From Cliona cf. orientalis (Eukaryota; Porifera; Demospongiae; Clionaida; Clionaidae), in the NCBI GenBank assembly GCA_963930775.1, contig OZ005699.1, positions 3,865,501 to 3,929,500 of the forward strand: DNA of 64,000 nucleotides, written 5' to 3'. Every line of letters starts with the position of its first letter. Within the stretch, counting starts at the first letter, position 1. Made by a program: the position numbers and the translations under genes. The notes under the pieces were generated by a model, which worked only from the letters and a program-made list of their open reading frames with translations, was not told the DNA's origin and searched no databases. This document shows positions 23,501 to 32,500 of this stretch, piece after piece.

Positions 23501-26500
23501 TTTGTTTGCAATTGTGCCACACCCTGGAGAAATTACGGTCCAAAGGTGTTGCTATGCATGCGTATGGCATTTGCACATACTACGCGTGAACCGGAAATCA
23601 ATTATATAGATGGACCTGGGCAGAGCCATTTGAAATGAATGTAAAGATCGAGCAAGGGTCAAATTTCATCATTCGTAACGAAAGCTGATTATTCTTCGAT
23701 GCCCAAGAAGTTTAAAAGGTGAGCAAACGTACAGTAGCTAATTTGATGAATCTAGCTGTATCCAGATACCCCGCTGGCAGGAATTCTAATTAACACCCAT
23801 AGCAACGGGCTTTGTGTATAGCAGCTGTACAGACTACGTAGGTCAAGATGATGGCTTATCAAGTTCGCCATTGTAACTTATGGTCAGCCTCCGTAGACGA
23901 TAGCAATAGTTAGTAGAAAGGTTCTTTGACATGAATACGACAAAAAACTCAACTAAGTCCCATACGCCGGATTTTGTCAAAATTAATACGGTACCATCAC
24001 ATAATATTAAGGAATTGAAATTAGTTGTACCCCCATCCCACTTTATTTCCAATGTACTCCAGACTTACCCAGAATATAGCCCTTGCTTTGGGCCATGGAT
24101 AAGTTCTGGTTGTTTTTCCGATCACTCCAAATGCTAGACACCGTACTAGTGTTATGAAGTTAGGAATGAGCAATACCAATTGAAGATACCAGTAGAGAGT
24201 CACGGCAGTAGTGCGCTCATGTTCAGTGGTATCTTTCTTTGATGCGTTTGGATAATAGGTGACATTCCTAAGTCGATCAGCTAAGCTAACAAGAGTAAGC
24301 TTGCTGAGCACTGATGATACAAGGACTATAACCAAGAACACAACTCCAATGAAGCCTTTAATGCACAATAGCATCCTCTTTGTTCTCACTGTATCCACTG
24401 GGGTTGCATTTTGTTTTGCTTGAGTCCTGTTTAAGGAAGATTCTGGATCTGGTGTCCTATTGTGACGATCGTAATATAATATCAGATCTACATGTTATAA
24501 TTATGGCACAGGGCCACGGATTTATGGCAGTAAACCCATCCGAGTCCGAGGGCTGTTTACGTTGCCATAAATCCCTGGCAATTATGCTATAGTTATAACT
24601 ATTATAATATATCCCATCTTATTGGTCAGTAGTGCGGTGCGCTCCTAATTACGAATCAGGAATCAATCATCCATTACTCGATCTGGCAGTTCTGCCACAT
24701 GGCAAGTTCAATAGTGAAGAAGCTGTTAGCTATAGCTAGCTAGATGCTATATAGCCGAGTTTGTCACAGTCTTTCTTTGCTGATTTATTTATACTTGATA
24801 GAACTTTACTATGTATGAGTTTCCGTGTCTATGCAAACAATGTCTACTGCCTGTGTTGCATGCATACAGTATGTGTATGGTGCCATAGTACTAGTGCTGG
24901 TGCACATGCAAATGTATTAGGCATAGTGATGTGACTACTTGTGTGAATTAAAACAGTGGTTCTGATTGGTAAAAATAATTGCTACAGGGAGGAATATATG
25001 GATTATATATTCCCTTGTACCCCTCAGGGAGAAAATATAATTATAACAGTTATACCCCACTTGCTATAGTACATAGGTGGGATATAATTACGAATTATTA
25101 TACACAGGAATACACAAAGAATGAAGCACTAGTGCAAAACCCTCGGCGTGCAAGCACTGAGCAATATTATCTGTCCAACATTACTGCAAGATGCTCATAT
25201 GGACTTCCTAGCACAATGTCAGAGTAACCATAAGAAATATACGTTGTACGCGATTGCGTAATGTCCAGCATTATCACGTGTGCAATACTGCATGTGTCAG
25301 CAGTTTATAGCATGTAGAGATAGCCAAGAAGCTTCTCTGCCAGTGTACTACGATCAGTGATGAACCAGTCGTGTTGTTGGATCTGTAACTAACCATATAT
25401 ATTTTTCGAGTTGAAAGGAACCCATTGCTGTCTCATTTAGTTATCTATCGAAAGCTTACCAGGGAGTGAGGAATGGCAGCGATGACCGGCAAATGGCACC
25501 AGAATTCTTGAACAAAGTGTTTTCAAGGGCGAAAACACCATAATGAACCCTATAAAACTTTGTTTGCAACGTAAAAATGAGGTAGACAGACAGACACACA
25601 CACACACAGAACGACTACCGCAACCCTGTGGCACATGCACCGAGGGTTAATTATATATAATATTATATTATACACACATCTTAGTAGGTACATTCTTGCA
25701 GATCAATGTAAAGTACCAATTACCAACAGCTGAGTGAGCAATTAGCACACTTTTGAGTACAATTAGGGCAGTAATCAGTACTCTTAAGTGTATGAGTACA
25801 GTCAGTAATAGTATGAGCGACAGTGAGTGCTACCATAAATTGCGAATATTTCGTTGTTAACATATTTTCGGACAGCCCGGCTTGTGCGAAAATTAAACGC
25901 ACGAAAATACATGCGCAATATTAACGATAATGTGGTACAGGGTTGTTTGTCCGAAAATTGTTTAACGTGAAAATTTATCGCATGAAATATTCTAGACACG
26001 AAATATTCGCGATTTACGGTATTTGGCTGTATGAGTACACATAAGAGTACTGTTACTGTCCTAATTATACAGGATTAGGGTGTATGATTACCGATCAGAC
26101 GCCACTCTCGATTAGTGGCTGCTCTTGAATAGTCGCCGCACCTCCGGAAGTGCTGAACGAAATAGTCGCCGCTTATATGAAAGTAATGTATTATGACTGT
26201 AATCACTTATTATCAGAAATATTATCATCGACATAGGGCCTTTACAGTATTTGGATTTGGTGGACTGGAATGATGGAATGGACTGGACTTGAACAGTGGA
26301 ATGGATTGTGGAAAGCAATGGAGTATTAAGGCGCATGTGCACATGGTACCATCTTTCATCATATAACAACATCACTCAAGTTCTTGGTTTGTGATGCTGT
26401 ATCATTAGGATATTGTCAAGGGGGAGATGGGCTCAGGGGACTCATAGCTACAGTAGGGCCTGGTAGGGCCTAGGCCCTACCAACCGATTCTACCTAAGCC

Positions 26501-29500
26501 ACACCAGGTATATGCGATGGTTGTGATCGAGATCGAAAACGCCGCGTGCTAGTGCGCTCGGTTTACTGGCACGTGACGCTGTAGAACTTACATATTAATT
26601 ATGCAGCGCAGCTTGAAGACGGCTTCTGGGCAACAACTGACTCTCTTTCAGTGTGTGGACTCTCAAAGTCCAGGTACAACACGAGTCAAACTGATGTTAG
26701 AAGATGACTAAAGCAACTAACAGTGACTGTGATGGAGACAGTAGTCCTGTTTTACTCCCTGAAACAGATGAGTTGCTGTTGGACTCAGAAGGCTCACGTG
26801 AGGAATGTGAAACGTCATCACACCATTCAGTACCCGGTAATCAAACTAACAATAATATTACAGTCAAGAACCCTACAGGTCCTACTACTCTCGTTATTAA
26901 TAGCTCCCCATCTACTAGCTCTACTGCAAGAGCTCAGTCAGCTTGCCCGAAAGTACTGGGTGATATTGCATCAACTCCTGCATTTCCTCCCGTACAACCT
27001 ACAAATATTAAGTTCCCAGCTACTGTTATTTCTGGAAAAGCTAGGGCATTTAACCCGACATGGTACAATATCTATCCATGGTTGGAGTACTCCACACAAA
27101 GAGAAGCATGTTACTGTTACAGTTGTCATCTATTTGGCTCTGGAGCTGGTTCCAAATGTGAGCAATCGTTTACAGTGGTGGGGTTTAGGGATTGGAAGCA
27201 TGCTACTGGCAAAGGTGGTCTGGTTTCAAAGCATGATAGCAGCTGTGCTCACAGAAAATCTATTATTGCATGGAATCAGTACAAGATCTATTCACAATGT
27301 AAAACGTCTGATCGTCTTGGAATGTGTAGGGCTGAACATGTTGCACAAAATCGGCACTATATCAAAACACTTGCTGAAATTATCTTGTTGTGTAGTCATC
27401 AAGAGGTTGCACTTCGTGGCCACAGGGAAGGAGAGGATTCAATCAATAGAGGGAATTTTTTAGAATTATAATCTCCTTGCTGCAACTCATGATACAATGA
27501 TAAATGAGCGATTCAAGAATGGTCCAAAGAATGCATAGTATACTTCTCCTGACATACAGAATACTCTTACAAATGTAATGGGTGGTATGATGCAGGAGTC
27601 GATCTGTTCATCTGTTCGAAAGGCCAGTGCATATTCAATCCTTGCTGATGAGACGAAGGATTGTAATAAAAAGGAGCAACTCGCCATTGTAGTGCCTATG
27701 TTGATGTTGAAGCTGTAAAACTCGATGAACATTAATTTTTGTAACTTATGTTGAGGCCACTGCTTTGGATGCTAATAGTCTTTCAGCATTTATCCTTGAT
27801 GCTTTGAGAGAGAATGAGCTAGATCCTCAATGCATCGTGAGTCAGGGATATGATGGTGCGTCGGTCATGAGTGGACGTTGTGCTGGAGTACAGCAGAAAA
27901 TATGCGAAGTTGTTCCCCATGCTACCTATGTGCACTGCTATGCTCACCTTCTCAATTTGGTTCTTGTAGACAGTACAAAATGTGTATCTGAAGCATCTGA
28001 TTTCTTCTCTCTCATGGAAATCCTCCATAGTTTTTTTATCACGGAGCGTTACCCATGCTATTTTCCTCCAGAAGCAGTCTGAATTACAGCCAAACAAGCC
28101 ACAAAGACAATTGCAGGGTACATTTTGGCTCATATCTCCATGACGAATCTCGTTATGTACAGACTTACTCATTGGTATTTAATCACAGGGTTTCCCCCAA
28201 CCTGCCAAGGAGCATCAAGTCTAACCACTTTCATATGGAATTCCACGCCCTTGCGCTCTGATAGTCTTGGGTTTGGGTCTGCTGATAGTCTATGTTCAAT
28301 AGAAATTATATGCGTAGCTATAGTTAATAAATTTATAGTCTCTAGGATTTTGTTAAGTAGACGGAGACGATTGGATGCTGTTTTGCCATCTCTGGAGCTT
28401 CAAGTCTTCAAGAAATTTCAACTTGATATGAAATCCATTAGGTGGTGGAGGTAGGCAATCAGGGGCGTAGCCAGGGGGGGCACAGGGGGCATTTGCCCCC
28501 CCCTTTTTTCCCAGAGTCATGTAATATTTATCACTTCTTACCGTATAAATACCAGCACCAAGTCAAGGGCGGAGAACAGGTAACAAAAGTGGGGGGGCTC
28601 AGACATTTGACTGTGACAGCAGTTAGGCTGTAGGCATATGACCACAGCCCACCTAGGGGGGTCTGGGGGCATGCTCCCCCAGAAAATTTTGGAATTTTCG
28701 ACTTTCTGAGAGCGTTTCTGATGCATTCTGGCAGCAGTTTTTGGACTGATTTAGTAGCAATTTTTACTCGAGCACTCTTTTGCAAACATCTACATATTAT
28801 GACAGAACTATGTTGCTGTACTTTTGTAGTATGGGATTGTGAAAAAATGGGGGGGCTCAGCCCCCCTTGTTTCCAAAGTGGGGGGGCTGAAGCCCCCCCT
28901 GCCCCCCCCTATTTCTCCGCCCCTGCAAGTTGTTACAGCAGTCTTCAGAGTCAAAAATCATCACAGAAAAGCTGACTAAAAAGCTATCTGTAAACGAACT
29001 TTCGAGCTATGCCTCGATCGAGCAGTGTCTAGTCTGGAATCTCGAACGTTTGATGAGTTCAAAGGGCACAAAACGGAGCGCGTGATTTAATTAGTGGGTG
29101 TGGTTTCCGGTCTAAAATTTTTCGCGCGCTTTGCGCGCAATCTTGCCCCTTCTTTTCTAAAATCCTGGCTACGCCCCTGGCAATGCTGTGTTTGTATCTC
29201 ATCCACCCCCAACTTCTGGGTTTATCAAAACCATAGATAAAATTGAAAGATGATTCAGCTGCTCAATATAGATGTAGTTCTGCCTGGGCCAGGGTGCCAA
29301 ATATTGAAGCTTTTCGCTACAGAGACTGCTAGACTCCTCAAATATTATTGAACGCCGGCCCGGCGGGAGACTAGGAGATTTCATATCTTACTGTGGCCAG
29401 CTGAGACAACATGGCCACAGTAAGATACAAAACCTCCTGAGCTAATAGTACCTTGGAGGTAGCTCTGATAAAAAGACAGTTAATTTAATACCACCAGGAC

Positions 29501-32500
29501 TCAAAGCATGGTGTCCACAGGACGTCCTTGAGAGTGAAACATGAGAATTTCTGAAGAAGCAGGGTGGCAACATAGTGGCTAGCTAGATCTACATGTAGCT
29601 ATTTGACTACTAGTGCAGCATGCTATACTGGCTCTGTGCTGGAATGGCTTGCGAGAACTTAGAAATATTTCGACAAAAAAAAACAAGTATAAAGCGAGAT
29701 TTGAACCTGCTACATTCTGTTCCACACACAAGAGCCCCAACCACTACACCACCGCTGTTGCCGCCACTGCCAATCATTATTTCCCCCTATCATAGACAAA
29801 CCCTAGAGACTAACCCTGCTAACCATTGGCAACCCATCCCCAACCCCCCCAGCCCCTCCCATCCATACCACGTATACGTATATTAGTATACATGAACGAA
29901 CCATTAATTGTTGCGCGCGCCTCCCTATGGCCATTCCAGCACGTTGCACAGAGCCATCGTGGCACGGAGCCATTGTGACACGAGTACATGTAGGTGGACT
30001 GAGGCACAACCTAGCCTCTGTTGGATCGGGACTCAAGAGCTCAGCTAAGGCAACTTTGCAAGGCTAGCTTGTTGTGCAGTAGCTACTGACCTGTAACGAT
30101 AAACATCCCCATGAATTTTATAGGGATCGACATAATATTATTATTAGTATGAGTTTTGTAGGGATAGAATATTATTGTTCTGTATAGCAAGCTATTGAAT
30201 GTGTGAAGAGCGGGTGTGAGCGCAAGCGCAAGGGCGTGGAATTTCATACAAAAGGGGTTAAACCTGATGCTCCTTGGTGGGTTGGGGGAACCCCTGTGAT
30301 TAAATACCAATGAGTAAGTCTGTACATAACGAGATTCCTCCATGACTACACAGGCTAGAGACTTCAAATTCGCAGGAGCAATAGTTCAAAGGTTGTACTT
30401 GGTAATGGTGACCTTAACTAAAAATCGGTTGTCAGCGCAATTTGATTGGTTTTGTCATGGAAGGTCACATACCGTAGAAACTGGTTGTTAAGCGCTGCTC
30501 GTTATTAAGCGCATAGTTTTGTGCGAGCCTTACCGCTCTATGTTAGGCGCATATGCCTAGCAGGCCACCTGAACGACGAGCGATCGGTTATATAAGCCCA
30601 GAAAGAAGGATAGAAGTATACTGGAGAAGAAAACGTCGAGAATTACGCTCTCTGGTCGCTTCTTGGCCATCATTGTAGGCCTTTCTACCCTCGACACGTT
30701 CTTTACGCACGCCCCACCCACCGTGTTTTAGCACTTTTAATTAAGCGCATGCTTCCTGTTAAGCGCATACTCTTTGTTAAGCGCATATTTTCTTGCTGCC
30801 GCGTGTTATAAGCGCATGCGCTTAACAACCAGTTTCTACAGTATTATAGGTAGCCTGCGCTATACCGTATAGCGGGAAATTTTCGTTGGTGCTAATTCTC
30901 GTATGATTGACCAAAATACCCGTAGAATAAATTTTCTTTTTTTTTTAATTTGGTATGTTTGCTGAGGGAGATTGTGCGCATGTGCAGCTGCTAGCGCTCG
31001 CACTATATGGAAATGATAGCATCACTGGATTCTCCTTGATCGTAGTGAGGCTAATCGATGTCCACTGGGATCAGGAAGGTCACTCCGTTTTGACGCCTTG
31101 GCAAAGAACCGATAAAGGGACATTGTTCAGTGAGCTAGCCTTGCATTTAGCATCCGCCGCTCGCGCTAGCGACCGCATGTGGCCGTTGTAGACCTATAGG
31201 CACGAAAGAAAAAGTTTCGCACGTTCAAATTTTCGCAGTTTTTATTTTCGTATAAGGGATGGAGCATACGAAATATACGAAAATTAGCACCATACGAAAA
31301 TCATCCCCGCTATACGGTATATAGCATGTACCATGAGCAGTGTGCCGCCGTACTGATCTGAAGTTCGGAGGCTGTACTGCGTTGAGTTTTTCCCTGCTTT
31401 GAAACTTTTCACTATCGAGGTCTAGAGCCACTCTCAGACTCCCGATGATCCGAGTCTAGTCTGCAACTGGCATTGTACTGTACCGTGAACCCACTATATT
31501 AACGACCTTTACCACATACACCACTTTCACTATGAGGACATACTCAAGTTTTCATTGTGAAATAACACCTCACATAACATGCATACACTAATGCACAATA
31601 ATATTATTATAATAACTTAAGTGACAACACTGTGACAATACATCAGCCATACATACTAGCTATGGCCATCAAGTGCTAAGTTAGTACAGTATAAATGTAC
31701 GCACCACAATTGAGATGCCCTCAAGTATAGCAATTAAATACAGCTCCATATTATGTAGGGCAATCGGCAACTTTCAATCACATTTACATGGATGAGAGTG
31801 ATATATTCAAGGCGTGTGATGAATAATAGCTAAGCATGTGCTAAACATAGTTTCATGGCAATTTTTAATGTAATGAACACTTGACCATATCCCTGGTAGC
31901 TGCATAGTGTAATGGTGCGTGTGGTAAAAGGTCGTCAATAGAATGTGTACACATCGATACTGGCGCCAGAAATCCGATGGAGGTGGAGCCTCTCAACCTC
32001 AATAATGACAGATTTCGACGCTTCAATCACAGAGACAAACTCCACAGCACAGTGCACTGCAGTCTTACGTACGAGGCCCTGGATTTTCTCATAGTTACCT
32101 CATCGGTTGCATCATAATTAATTTTCATCATAATTTCACCATAGGTTATACCATAATATTAATTACCTCATAACCACAAAAAAGTTAATTGCTACTGGGG
32201 ATATAGCTATACCTAATGAAAATTTTAGAGACTACATCCCTCGTCCCTCATGAAGAGTATTACACCGCGCTACTGTACGCCGCCATAATTCGAACTAGGA
32301 TACATCGACTAACTGCGCATGCTCCATGTACACGTATATTGGGGCGTGCGGCTTGAGCTGGTTGACCCGGACGTGAGCTCCACCTGCCATGTGCACATGC
32401 TAGACCAGTGGCATAGGAAGACACTCTAGTAAAGGGGTGTACTATTATCAAATTGTGCACAGAATGCACGCGAACATTCGACCACGCCCACTTTCGATCG

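Noticed and set aside
25575-25649. CRISPR-like short repeats (GACA/CACA units)
   Set aside because: Simple microsatellite at the end of a dispersed repeat in a eukaryotic genome, without spacers.
26723-27463. 246-codon ORF overlapping the hAT frame in another phase
   Set aside because: Shadow of the transposase frame; only the 26704 frame shows hAT motifs.
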